A DNA stretch of 64,000 nt, from positions 1-64,000 of the forward strand of contig DDFD01000083.1 of NCBI GenBank assembly GCA_002337005.1. The letters are read 5' to 3'. This document shows positions 53,379 to 60,645 of the stretch, one piece after another. This stretch comes from Flavobacteriales bacterium UBA1937. GTDB taxonomy: Bacteria > Bacteroidota > Bacteroidia > Flavobacteriales > Weeksellaceae. The notes below the pieces were generated by a model. The model had not been told where the DNA came from. It made no database searches and was given only the letters and a program-made list of their open reading frames with translations. The translations under genes were made by a program, and so were the position numbers. Each line of letters begins with the position of its first letter. The stretch's first letter is position 1.

Positions 53379-54359
53379 TCAACGTTTTCTTTTGTAAATT
53401 TGATTAACTTCAATAGATTCGCTTTCTTGTTCTTTTTGATTTAACTTTAAGTCGTCTTGTAGTTGAATTTCGATTTTTGTTTTAATTTTGGAAAGCAAAT
53501 ATTCATTCAAATCCTTATGCGGAAAATAAATTTCGGAATGGTCTTTGGCTTCTGGAAATGAATTTAAAATTGAATTTTTACAATTTTCTCCTGCTTTGTC
53601 ATTGTCTAAAAACAAATGGATTTCAGAATATTTTTTTAAATGCTCTTTGGTTTTATTTATGAGTGAAATGGAATTCATTACTAATAAATCACCATTGAAA
53701 AACGGTTTCATCTCAACAAAAGACAAAGCGTCCATAAATCCTTCAAAAACGACTATGCTTTTTCCTGTTTCATTTTGATTTTGATTTTGGCTTTGGTTTT
53801 CATTTTCATTGTTAAAATTAAAAATTGAAATATCTTTCCTCAATAAAGAACCTTTGTAAAACGAATTTCTGAGTTCCCAACCTCCAGAACGATTTTCAAA
53901 ACCTATAGCGTAAAGGTTTTTCTCACTAATAGTAAAATGAATTTCTTTAATTAATGGATATACTACTTGTGAAAGTCCTCTTTGATGAAGATAGCTTTTA
54001 AGATGTTCGTTTTGGAGTTCTCTAATTTTTGTGATTTGATAATTTGGTTTTGAATTTATTGAATGAATAACATTCTGCTGTTGAAAAGAAGAAAAATTTT
54101 GCTTTTCTGCCCATTCCAGGACTTCTTTTATTGATGTGTTTAGATATTTCGCCATAAAATCAATATTAGCTCCACCGATTCCCTGTGAATGAAGATACCA
54201 AACGTTGTTTCTTTTATCGAGTTTAAAAGAGGCTTGGGTTTCTGTGGAGAAAGGATTGAGATACCAAGCTTCTTTTTCATTTTGTTTCGTTGGATGGTGT
54301 CCGAGAGAAACAAGGACTTCTTCCAACTTAATGGAGTTAAATTGTTTGCAATTCATCAT
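53379..54359 (-). CDS. Toprim-domain primase-like protein
   Basis: A 326-residue protein with a DnaG-like plan. An N-terminal CHC2-type region (WYLNPFSTETQASFKLDKRN) has lost the zinc-binding cysteines, a linker follows, and then a Toprim domain with Glu206 (VVFEGFMDAL) and the DxD of LFLDNDKAG (Asp252, Asp254). An asparagine/glutamine-rich low-complexity run (183-198) precedes Toprim. Such proteins accompany relaxases in Bacteroidota mobilisable elements and probably prime the transferred strand. It is in line with the helicase gene upstream, separated by a repeat array. Confidence 0.8.
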   Translation of the reverse strand: MMNCKQFNSIKLEEVLVSLGHHPTKQNEKEAWYLNPFSTETQASFKLDKRNNVWYLHSQGIGGANIDFMAKYLNTSIKEVLEWAEKQNFSSFQQQNVIHSINSKPNYQITKIRELQNEHLKSYLHQRGLSQVVYPLIKEIHFTISEKNLYAIGFENRSGGWELRNSFYKGSLLRKDISIFNFNNENENQSQNQNQNETGKSIVVFEGFMDALSFVEMKPFFNGDLLVMNSISLINKTKEHLKKYSEIHLFLDNDKAGENCKNSILNSFPEAKDHSEIYFPHKDLNEYLLSKIKTKIEIQLQDDLKLNQKEQESESIEVNQIYKRKR

Positions 54360-54390
54360 GTTGTTTTTTACGAGTTAGTGATAGGTGATT

Positions 54391-54547
54391 TTTTGTTGAA
54401 TTGTTGAGAAAACACCATAACAATTTGATTAATAAATATTTATTAACTCAACAAAAGTTCAACAATTCAACAAAGTGGAATTATTTTGCTCAACAAAAGC
54501 TCAACAAATATTTATGTTTTTTAGTTTGTTGAGAGGTTTGTTGAAGT
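54391..54547. repeat. TCAACAA repeat array between primase and helicase genes
   Basis: The heptamer TCAACAA occurs at least nine times in both orientations. Two longer copies CTCAACAAAAGYTCAACAA lie at 54447-54465 and 54489-54507, and inverted forms flank them at 54391-54412 and 54523-54547. The array is a candidate replication origin or regulator-binding cluster. Confidence 0.65.
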
Positions 54548-54579
54548 GTTATTTATTTGATTTTCTTTTCATTAAGCAG

Positions 54580-55806
54580 TTAATTCAACAAATCAACAGA
54601 TTTAGCTGTTATAAAATTTTTAGGAATAGTAAAATAGCGTCCTACAGAATTATTTTGATAAAAAATTCCAGAGTAGTCAATGTCATATCTTATATAGGTT
54701 AATCCATTTTTCTGTGGCTCTAATTTCCATTTGTCTTTAAGGATATTTCGGACATCATTTCTTGTAAAATAAGTCTGCTTGAACATTTTAGTAAGCATAT
54801 TTAGAATGTCTTGTGGAACTACATTGATTTCATCCTCATCATTCGATTCAAAAAACTCAAACAAAAGTTCTACCATTTTGTATTCTAATTTGTTGGCATT
54901 TTTGAATACTAATTTTTGTAATGCTTTGGTTTTTATCTCTTCTGAAGCAAACCACATCCTTGTTTTTCTTGATGAGAAAAATGGCCTATTTATCAAGAAA
55001 TTTAAAAACATTGGAATTTCACTTTTTAGATGCTCCAAAAAATCTGTGTTTTCAGATTTTAAAGGATTTATTTTCAATATCCAAAAGCGAATTTCGTTTT
55101 CGTCAATCTGTATGAAATTGTCTTCGTTATTGGAACACAAAATAAATTTTCCAAAAAAATCGATTTCCTCTCGGTCTTTTCCTTTGTTTTCTAGCTTGTC
55201 TTTATTGGTGGTAGATAAATACTTCAATCTTTCAGTAATTTCTTTGCGGTCAAAAAAAACTTCGTCTATAGCAATTAATAGCATAGAAGCCCAGTCAGAA
55301 TTGAACTGGCTACTAAATGAATCACCTTTGATGTAGGTCATATTAAGCCCAAAAATTTCTTTTAGCCATTTTAGGAAAGTAGTTTTGCCAGTTGCACGTT
55401 CTTTGGAAACGAGGCAAAGTATTGGCAAAATTTGCGTTGGTTTTTCTAGTAGAATTTTTAAGTAATCTATTCCTAAATCGATTTGTTTACCAAAAATATG
55501 CTCAAGAAAAGAAATGGTAAAAGGTATTTTTTCAATTGTTACTTTGGATAAAGAAGGATGATATGGAATTTCGTTGTATATATTGTAGAAATTATCAACG
55601 GTTTTTTGATAATTTAAATGATTGGGAATGCAACAAAAGCCATCATATTTTGGAATGTCAAAAATATATTTCTTATTGTGGTCGTGTATTATAGTTTCTC
55701 TAGACCACTTGGTTAAAGTAAGCGTCTTGTCACCTGAAATTTGTGGTCTTTCTATCAGTTTATAGTAGGTTGTTCCAACTCGGATATAGGGAATTTTATC
55801 TTTCAT
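54580..55806 (-). CDS. DUF5906-type helicase (superfamily 3-like primase-helicase)
   Basis: A 408-residue protein with a P-loop ATPase core. Walker A is KERATGKTTF around residues 135-144, Walker B is LLIAIDEVFF with Asp181-Glu182, and a sensor-like FILCSNNEDN follows. A winged-helix-like C-terminus (TKMFKQTYFTRNDVRNILKDKW) is present. It resembles DUF5906/VirE-type helicases found next to mobile-element primases. With the primase-like gene downstream it forms the element's likely replication module, and the TCAACAA array lies between them. Confidence 0.8.
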   Translation of the reverse strand: MKDKIPYIRVGTTYYKLIERPQISGDKTLTLTKWSRETIIHDHNKKYIFDIPKYDGFCCIPNHLNYQKTVDNFYNIYNEIPYHPSLSKVTIEKIPFTISFLEHIFGKQIDLGIDYLKILLEKPTQILPILCLVSKERATGKTTFLKWLKEIFGLNMTYIKGDSFSSQFNSDWASMLLIAIDEVFFDRKEITERLKYLSTTNKDKLENKGKDREEIDFFGKFILCSNNEDNFIQIDENEIRFWILKINPLKSENTDFLEHLKSEIPMFLNFLINRPFFSSRKTRMWFASEEIKTKALQKLVFKNANKLEYKMVELLFEFFESNDEDEINVVPQDILNMLTKMFKQTYFTRNDVRNILKDKWKLEPQKNGLTYIRYDIDYSGIFYQNNSVGRYFTIPKNFITAKSVDLLN

Positions 55807-55881
55807 CTTAAATATATAGTATTGAAAAAATTAAGTTTGTCTTTTAAAAAGTCATTTTGATTTTTTTTATAATATTCGCTT

Positions 55882-56220
55882 TTATTTTTTCCATTTAGAA
55901 GTTATTTGATCTTCAAATTCTTCATAATTATTAACATCGTCATTTTCTGACTCCGCTAGTAAATAATTCTCTAAATCCTCTTTACGGAAATAAATTTTCT
56001 TTTGTCCCTTCTTTTTGTAAGCCTTCAACTTGCCATGAAACTTCAATTGATAGAGATAATCAGGGTCAAGATTTAGAAACAGTGCGGCTTCTTCTTTAGA
56101 ATAAATAGTTTTTGCACTTAAAGCTAAAAGTTGTAGTGCTTTGGAGGTAAATTCCTTTTGGGAATTAACTAGAACAGAAACTTGGGTCTCAAGTAACTGT
56201 AATCTTTCTTGGTCTTTCAT
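55882..56220 (-). CDS. Helix-turn-helix protein (excisionase/MerR-like HTH_17)
   Basis: A 112-residue protein if started at ATG 56220 (MKDQERLQLLE); an in-frame ATG at 56268 would add 16 residues. An N-terminal coiled coil is followed by the HTH (TIYSKEEAALFLNLDPDYLYQLKFHGKLKAYKK with KKIYFRKEDLENYLL at its end). Small proteins of this type in Bacteroidota elements act as excisionase-like or regulatory factors. It lies upstream of the helicase in the same direction. It may control excision or the replication-mobilisation operon. Confidence 0.75.
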   Translation of the reverse strand: MKDQERLQLLETQVSVLVNSQKEFTSKALQLLALSAKTIYSKEEAALFLNLDPDYLYQLKFHGKLKAYKKKGQKKIYFRKEDLENYLLAESENDDVNNYEEFEDQITSKWKK

Positions 56221-56366
56221 ATTGTTGAATTTTGTTGTGACCAAGATATTATAGTATGGAAACGCCACCTAAAAGCGACAAGAAAAATTTTTGTAAAATA
56301 AAATAGTATAAAGAAAAAACCTATGCAATAGGGTGAATAATTTATTTTGTTTGATATAAAAAAAAT

Positions 56367-56389
56367 AAAAGCAACAATTAGTTGCTTTT
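56367..56389 (-). terminator. Intrinsic terminator of membrane protein gene
   Basis: The stem AAAAGCAAC pairs with GTTGCTTTT (5-nt loop) and a T-rich tail follows on the minus strand. A second hairpin (GTTAAGAATGG, 56429-56460) overlaps the end of the gene itself. Confidence 0.75.
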
Positions 56390-56445
56390 AATAATCTTAA
56401 AAACAATAAATTACATCATTAAAAACAAGTTAAGAATGGCTTATT

Positions 56446-57372
56446 TTACCCATTCTTAACACCTAAATTTTTCTTTGGAACATAAGTTGAAACATTATCC
56501 TTACTTATAGGATTCTCTTTTAATTTGTTTTTATAGGTACCAACAACGATTTCATTCATTATATTTACAACTTTAGCTTGTGTAAGTTTGTCATCCCTAT
56601 ACATATCAAAAATGTTTGTGAAAGAGGAGAAAAATTGAAACATTTCTTTAACACTTGTACCATTTTTTGCTGACTTGGTAAAAATAATTTTCCTTGAAAT
56701 TTTATTTCTATATAAAAAGTCTTTCAATACATCACATGATTCTGGTGAAATAGAATATTCGGCAATTACATTGGACAGAATAATATTTGAACTTTTCTTA
56801 ACTTCAAAAACAAATTCTGACTGTGCAAGTGAAAATATATTGGTTGTTATTATCTCCTTGATTTCATTGTTACTATTAATAGCTTGTTTGACAACTCCTA
56901 TAACAGCTTTGTTTCTAATAAATTGCCTTCTATTTTGAAAACTTCGTTTTTTGACAGATTTATTAATATTAATACTTTCTGCCTCTTTAATTTCTTTAGT
57001 ATTGTCTATCTTAAACTCAAAGTCATGATTAATGAAATTTTTAAGCATTGCTGTAGGAGAATTTGGAGCTTTCTTTTCTAAAATAAAAGTCATGGACATC
57101 TGCAATAACAAACTAATACCAATTAAATAAATTGCATCAAACCAACTTTCGCTCTTAAACACTTGAGGAATAAAAATAAAAGCAAAAGTGACCGACAAAA
57201 AAATGATAAATAGAAATATCAAAAATTTCTGTTTATCCAATCCTTTATAATAGCCCCACTTTTCAGTCCCTATCCAATTATTAACAACAGGAACTACCGT
57301 AAAATAAACTCTTCCAAGATTATAAAGGAATAGAAAAAGAGTTAGTAACCAGAAATAAATTAATAAATCCAT
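56446..57372 (-). CDS. Membrane protein of unknown function, island cargo
   Basis: A 308-residue protein. Three hydrophobic segments lie in the first 115 residues (IYFWLLTLFLFLYNL, FLIFLFIIFLSVTFAFIFI, AIYLIGISLLLQMSMTFIL), followed by a charged cytoplasmic part with a basic patch (KKRSFQNRRQFIRNK). No domain is recognised in the soluble part. It is the last gene before the right attachment site, a place where cargo such as defence or regulatory genes is often kept. It has its own terminator. I do not propose a function. Confidence 0.65.
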   Translation of the reverse strand: MDLLIYFWLLTLFLFLYNLGRVYFTVVPVVNNWIGTEKWGYYKGLDKQKFLIFLFIIFLSVTFAFIFIPQVFKSESWFDAIYLIGISLLLQMSMTFILEKKAPNSPTAMLKNFINHDFEFKIDNTKEIKEAESININKSVKKRSFQNRRQFIRNKAVIGVVKQAINSNNEIKEIITTNIFSLAQSEFVFEVKKSSNIILSNVIAEYSISPESCDVLKDFLYRNKISRKIIFTKSAKNGTSVKEMFQFFSSFTNIFDMYRDDKLTQAKVVNIMNEIVVGTYKNKLKENPISKDNVSTYVPKKNLGVKNG

Positions 57373-57439
57373 AATTTAGGTTTTTAATTATTACAAAAAT
57401 AAAGAAAAATAATAACAAAAATAAACCAATCTAAATACA

Positions 57440-57467
57440 AATTGTTCGTAAAATGTTCGTGATAAAA
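57440..57467 (+). repeat. Arm-type direct repeats, right end
   Basis: GTTCGTAAAA and GTTCGTGATA lie in tandem and match the left-end block at 23 of 28 positions, in the same orientation. Confidence 0.6.
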
Positions 57468-57472
57468 CAAAA

Positions 57473-57500
57473 AAGTCTTTACGATTTATCGTAAAGACTT
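57473..57500 (-). terminator. Terminator supplied by the island to the tRNA gene
   Basis: A perfect 12-bp stem (AAGTCTTTACGA) with a 4-nt loop and T6 on the minus strand starts 12 bp after the tRNA 3' end. It belongs to the element side of the junction. Confidence 0.85.
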
Positions 57501-57510
57501 GATAACCAAT

Positions 57511-57553
57511 GTGGCCCAGCTTGGGCTCGAACCAAGGACTTGCTGATTATGAG
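57511..57553. repeat. Right attachment site (attR) within the tRNA gene
   Basis: This 43-bp block equals 39168-39210 and forms the tRNA from the anticodon stem to the 3' end, so the functional tRNA is kept. Confidence 0.92.
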
Positions 57554-57585
57554 TCAGCTACTCTAACCAACTGAGTTACAAGGCC
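57512..57585 (-). tRNA. tRNA with CAU anticodon (tRNA-Met or tRNA-Ile2)
   Basis: A 74-nt cloverleaf on the minus strand: acceptor GGCCTTG with CTGGGCC (one T-T mismatch), D-arm ACTC/GAGT, anticodon stem GCTGA/TCAGC with loop CTCATAA, and T-arm CTTGG-TTCGAGC-CCAAG. CCA is not encoded. CAU can be Met or lysidine-modified Ile2; the sequence alone does not settle this. It is the integration target of the island. Confidence 0.93.
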
Positions 57586-57661
57586 AAAAACTTTAGAAAT
57601 AAATTCCTTTGTTTTTATGAGTGTGCAAATTTAAGATTTTTTCAGATATTACAAAATATTT

Positions 57662-58060
57662 TTAAGGTTTTTCTTGACAAAGTTCTACTAAAACTCCATT
57701 GGTGGATTTAGGATGCAAGAAAACTACCAGTTTATTATCTGCTCCATCTTTTGGTTCCTCGGAAATAAATATGAAACCTTCAGCTTTCAATCTTTCAATT
57801 TCTGCTTTTATATCTTCTACTGCAAAAGCAATATGATGAATTCCCTCACCTTTTTTTTCAATGAATTTGGCAATAGGACTTTCTGGATTGGTAGCTTCCA
57901 AAAGTTCTATCTTACTTTCGCCAACCATAAAGAAAGATGTTTTTACACCTTCTCTTTCTACTGCTTCTTGTTTATAGGGTAATGTTCCTAATAATTTTGC
58001 AAATAAATGGTCTGATGTTTCTAAATTCTTGATGGCTATGCCAAGATGTTCTATTTTCAT
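57662..58060 (-). CDS. mce: Methylmalonyl-CoA epimerase
   Basis: A 132-residue VOC-fold enzyme interconverting the two epimers of methylmalonyl-CoA in propionate metabolism. Family segments are MKIEHLGIAIKNLE at the start (His5 as metal ligand), SKIELLEATNPESPI, GEGIHHIAFAVEDI (second ligand His) and the end GVLVELCQ (Glu ligand). The length is normal. Its ATG overlaps the stop codon of the upstream TPR gene by four bases. Downstream is the tRNA gene. Confidence 0.92.
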   Translation of the reverse strand: MKIEHLGIAIKNLETSDHLFAKLLGTLPYKQEAVEREGVKTSFFMVGESKIELLEATNPESPIAKFIEKKGEGIHHIAFAVEDIKAEIERLKAEGFIFISEEPKDGADNKLVVFLHPKSTNGVLVELCQEKP

Positions 58061-58950
58061 TGTTGACTCAATTTTTTTAGTTCCTTGTCTGCTTGATTTT
58101 TAGCACTCTCATCTCCATGCTTCTTCACTAAATTATAATATTTGATAGCATTTGTTTTATCATTTTTCATTTTATAAGTGTATGCAATATTATTCAAAAC
58201 AATAAAGTCTTCAGGAGAAAGTTTTTCTGCCTTTAACAGATAAGTTAAAGCTTCATCATAATTTTTATAAATTAAAGATACTATTGATAGATTAGAAAGA
58301 TTTTCCACTCTATCAGGATAGTAAATTAAAACCTCCTCGTTTATTTGCTTCATATATTTTAATAACGAATCGTCATTTGTCTCATAAATCTGATTATTAT
58401 AATCTTGAATAGAACTTAAAAAACCTTTCTGACCAGATTCATATTTTGAATTTTCTGACCAAAGCCAATTATTTTTAATCTTTGCAGAATATTGAATAGC
58501 TTTTATAATCTCTTTCGTGAAATTTTCATAATCTTCTATTTGACCTAATGAATAAATTTTTCCAAATCGAATATCTAACCTATCTGGAAATTTTGAAATC
58601 CCTTCATCAAAGCATTTAAATGTCTTTTGAAGCATCTTTTCATCATATAATTTTTTTGAAGAAAGATAGGCGACAGAATTTCCATTATCATCTTTTATTT
58701 CAAGACTTTCTTTTTTAGGTATCGCTTTATCAAGACTTAAAACCTCCTTTTTACTTTTATTGAAAAAATAATTAACACAAGAAACATAATATTCTGCATC
58801 TGGATTATTTCTTTCCCAATTATTCAAAAGTTTTTCAATAGCAATCGTATCATTTTTTTGATAAAATTCTAAAAATTGTTGATAGTTATTTTGCCCCAAA
58901 ACAAAAGAGATAAAACAAAACAAAAAAATGAGAATAAATGATTTTTTCAT
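58057..58950 (-). CDS. Exported TPR-repeat protein
   Basis: The start is placed at ATG 58950 (MKKSFILIFLFCFISFVLGQ), giving 297 residues with a signal peptide; the longer frame adds 11 residues. Helical repeats fill the protein, with clear TPR units near the end (YDEALTYLLKAEKLSPEDF, then NNIAYTYKMKNDKTNAIKYY). No enzymatic motif is present, so it is probably a periplasmic scaffold. It is coupled to mce by the ATGA overlap and divergent from rbfA with a 65-bp gap. Confidence 0.8.
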   Translation of the reverse strand: MKKSFILIFLFCFISFVLGQNNYQQFLEFYQKNDTIAIEKLLNNWERNNPDAEYYVSCVNYFFNKSKKEVLSLDKAIPKKESLEIKDDNGNSVAYLSSKKLYDEKMLQKTFKCFDEGISKFPDRLDIRFGKIYSLGQIEDYENFTKEIIKAIQYSAKIKNNWLWSENSKYESGQKGFLSSIQDYNNQIYETNDDSLLKYMKQINEEVLIYYPDRVENLSNLSIVSLIYKNYDEALTYLLKAEKLSPEDFIVLNNIAYTYKMKNDKTNAIKYYNLVKKHGDESAKNQADKELKKLSQQ

Positions 58951-59003
58951 GGTTTTAAATTTAATGCAAATTGTTAACAACATTAAATCTCAAACAAAAA
59001 TAC

Positions 59004-59011
59004 TAAATTTG
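59004..59011 (+). promoter_or_regulatory. Putative -7 box of rbfA
   Basis: TAAATTTG fits the -7 consensus and ends four bases before the rbfA ATG, which would give a leaderless or near-leaderless mRNA. Confidence 0.45.
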
Positions 59012-59015
59012 CAGC

Positions 59016-59378
59016 ATGAATGAAAGTAACAGACAAAGAAAAGTAGCACAAATTATACAAGAAGATTTTGCAGAAATCTTTAGAAAACAAGCTTCGGAGA
59101 GCAAGCAAGGCTTTCTGATTACAGTTTCTGATGTGAAGGTAACTGCAGATTTAAGCATTGCTAAAATTTATTTGAGCATTTTTCCTCAGGAATTCAGAAA
59201 ACCTATTATGAAAGAAATAGAGGAGAATAAATCTTACTATAGAAATTATATGGGGCAAAAAATGGGGAAACAAGTACGTATAATTCCTGAAATTAATTTT
59301 TATTTGGACACAGCCCTAGATGATGTGGAAAGAATTGAAAAAGAATTAAAAGGTTTGGGAGACAACCCTATTTTATAA
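59016..59378 (+). CDS. rbfA: Ribosome-binding factor A
   Basis: A 120-residue KH-like protein that assists maturation of the 30S subunit (17S rRNA processing and cold adaptation). Family hallmarks are NRQRKVAQIIQEDFAEIF at the N-terminus, VKVTADLSIAKIYLSIF in the middle and QVRIIPEINFYLDTALD with the final DVERI. The length is typical. It lies two bases upstream of the permease gene, as in many Flavobacteriia genomes. Confidence 0.94.
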   Translation: MNESNRQRKVAQIIQEDFAEIFRKQASESKQGFLITVSDVKVTADLSIAKIYLSIFPQEFRKPIMKEIEENKSYYRNYMGQKMGKQVRIIPEINFYLDTALDDVERIEKELKGLGDNPIL

Positions 59379-59380
59379 AA

Positions 59381-60592
59381 ATGGCATCAGGAAATACGTC
59401 TTTTTACATTGCCAGAAGATACCTAATTGCTAAAAAAGGCAGCCAGGCAGTAAGTTTTATTACTGGCTTGGCAGCATTTGCTATGATGGTAGCTGTAGCG
59501 GCAATGTTTATTATAATTTCTGTATTTTCTGGCTTGGAAGATCTTAACAAAGAATTTATCTCTAATCTTCATGCAGATCTTACTTTATCTAGTGTAAAGG
59601 GCAAAAGTATTCCTAATCTTAATAAAGTAATTGGTATTTTAAAAAACGAAAAAGAAATCAGTCATTTCTCTAAAATGATTGAAGAAAAAGTATATATAGA
59701 CTATAAAAATGTAGGCGAAATAGCTTATTTAAGAGGTGTAGATTCTGCCTATACCAAAGTAAACCCTATAAACAAAAACGTTTTCTACGGCAGTTACCCT
59801 TCTTTTAAATATCTCAATGAAGTAGTGATGGAAGCGCAGCTTAACAGCAGGCTTTCCTTGCCTGTATCTAGCGAAACCAGCATTGCCACACTTTTTATGC
59901 CGAAACCAGGCAAAGGAATTATCAGCAAAGAAGAGGATATTTTTAATAAAAAAGAAATATTTGTATCAGGAATTTTCCCAGGAAATGACCAACTGAACAA
60001 TTATATTATAGCACCTCTAGAATTAACAGCGGGCCTACTAGACTTACCAAAAAATTCTGCATACCAAATTGTCATCAAACTTAAAAAACCAGAAAATGCA
60101 GATATACTAAAGGAAAATCTCCTTAAAAAACTTGGTAATAATATCATTATAAAAACAAAAGCAGAAGAAAACGCTGCCTTCTGGAAAATGATTAATATGG
60201 AAAAACTAATGATCTATTTTATATTTGCATTGGTAATTTTTATTACAACATTTAATCTAGCAGGTGCAGTAACCATCTTACAATTAGATAAAAAACACCA
60301 AGCCAAATCTCTAATTTCTCTTGGTTTTACGATTAATGGACTTCGGAAGATATATTTTAACACAGGATTACTTATTGTAGTATTTGGAGTAATAGCTGGT
60401 TTAGCTCTAGGTACTATCATGTGTTACTTGCAACTTCAGACAGGTATTTTCAAAGCGACAGAAGATTTACCATTCCCTGTAAGAATTCTGCCTATAAATT
60501 ACCTTATTGTATCATTTACCACACTTTTCTTCGGAATCAGTGTTTCTTGGGCATTTTCTAGAATTAATAAAAATTTATTCTTAGAAAAATAA
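59381..60592 (+). CDS. FtsX-like ABC permease, LolC/LolE type
   Basis: A 403-residue inner-membrane protein of the lipoprotein-release group. The opening FYIARRYLIAKKGSQAVSFI is typical, followed by a first membrane helix (FAMMVAVAAMFIIISVF), a periplasmic domain of about 200 residues (MacB-like), and three helices at the C-terminus (LMIYFIFALVIFITTFNLAG; LIVVFGVIAGLALGTIMC; LIVSFTTLFFGISVSWAF). With a separate ATPase it would move lipoproteins to the outer membrane. It is co-transcribed with rbfA. Confidence 0.88.
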   Translation: MASGNTSFYIARRYLIAKKGSQAVSFITGLAAFAMMVAVAAMFIIISVFSGLEDLNKEFISNLHADLTLSSVKGKSIPNLNKVIGILKNEKEISHFSKMIEEKVYIDYKNVGEIAYLRGVDSAYTKVNPINKNVFYGSYPSFKYLNEVVMEAQLNSRLSLPVSSETSIATLFMPKPGKGIISKEEDIFNKKEIFVSGIFPGNDQLNNYIIAPLELTAGLLDLPKNSAYQIVIKLKKPENADILKENLLKKLGNNIIIKTKAEENAAFWKMINMEKLMIYFIFALVIFITTFNLAGAVTILQLDKKHQAKSLISLGFTINGLRKIYFNTGLLIVVFGVIAGLALGTIMCYLQLQTGIFKATEDLPFPVRILPINYLIVSFTTLFFGISVSWAFSRINKNLFLEK

Positions 60593-60645
60593 ATTTCATA
60601 GGATTTTTTACATAACTTCGCAATCCAATTTTTAAGACTAAGAAA

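Larger units (their letters stand above)
39168..57553 (+). mobile_element. 18.4-kb integrative mobilisable element in a CAU tRNA gene
   Basis: It is bounded by a 43-bp direct repeat of the tRNA 3' part (39168-39210 and 57511-57553). A tyrosine integrase lies just inside the left end and arm-type repeats are near both ends. Backbone genes are a MobV relaxase, a toprim primase-like protein, a helicase and an HTH protein. No conjugation pore genes are present, so transfer would need a helper. Cargo is an RHS toxin locus with immunity genes and IS1 copies, and a membrane protein of unknown role. The right repeat restores an intact tRNA gene. Confidence 0.9.

Noticed and set aside
54779..55336. 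185-codon frame on the plus strand
   Set aside because: It lies antisense inside the helicase gene, whose Walker motifs show which strand is coding.
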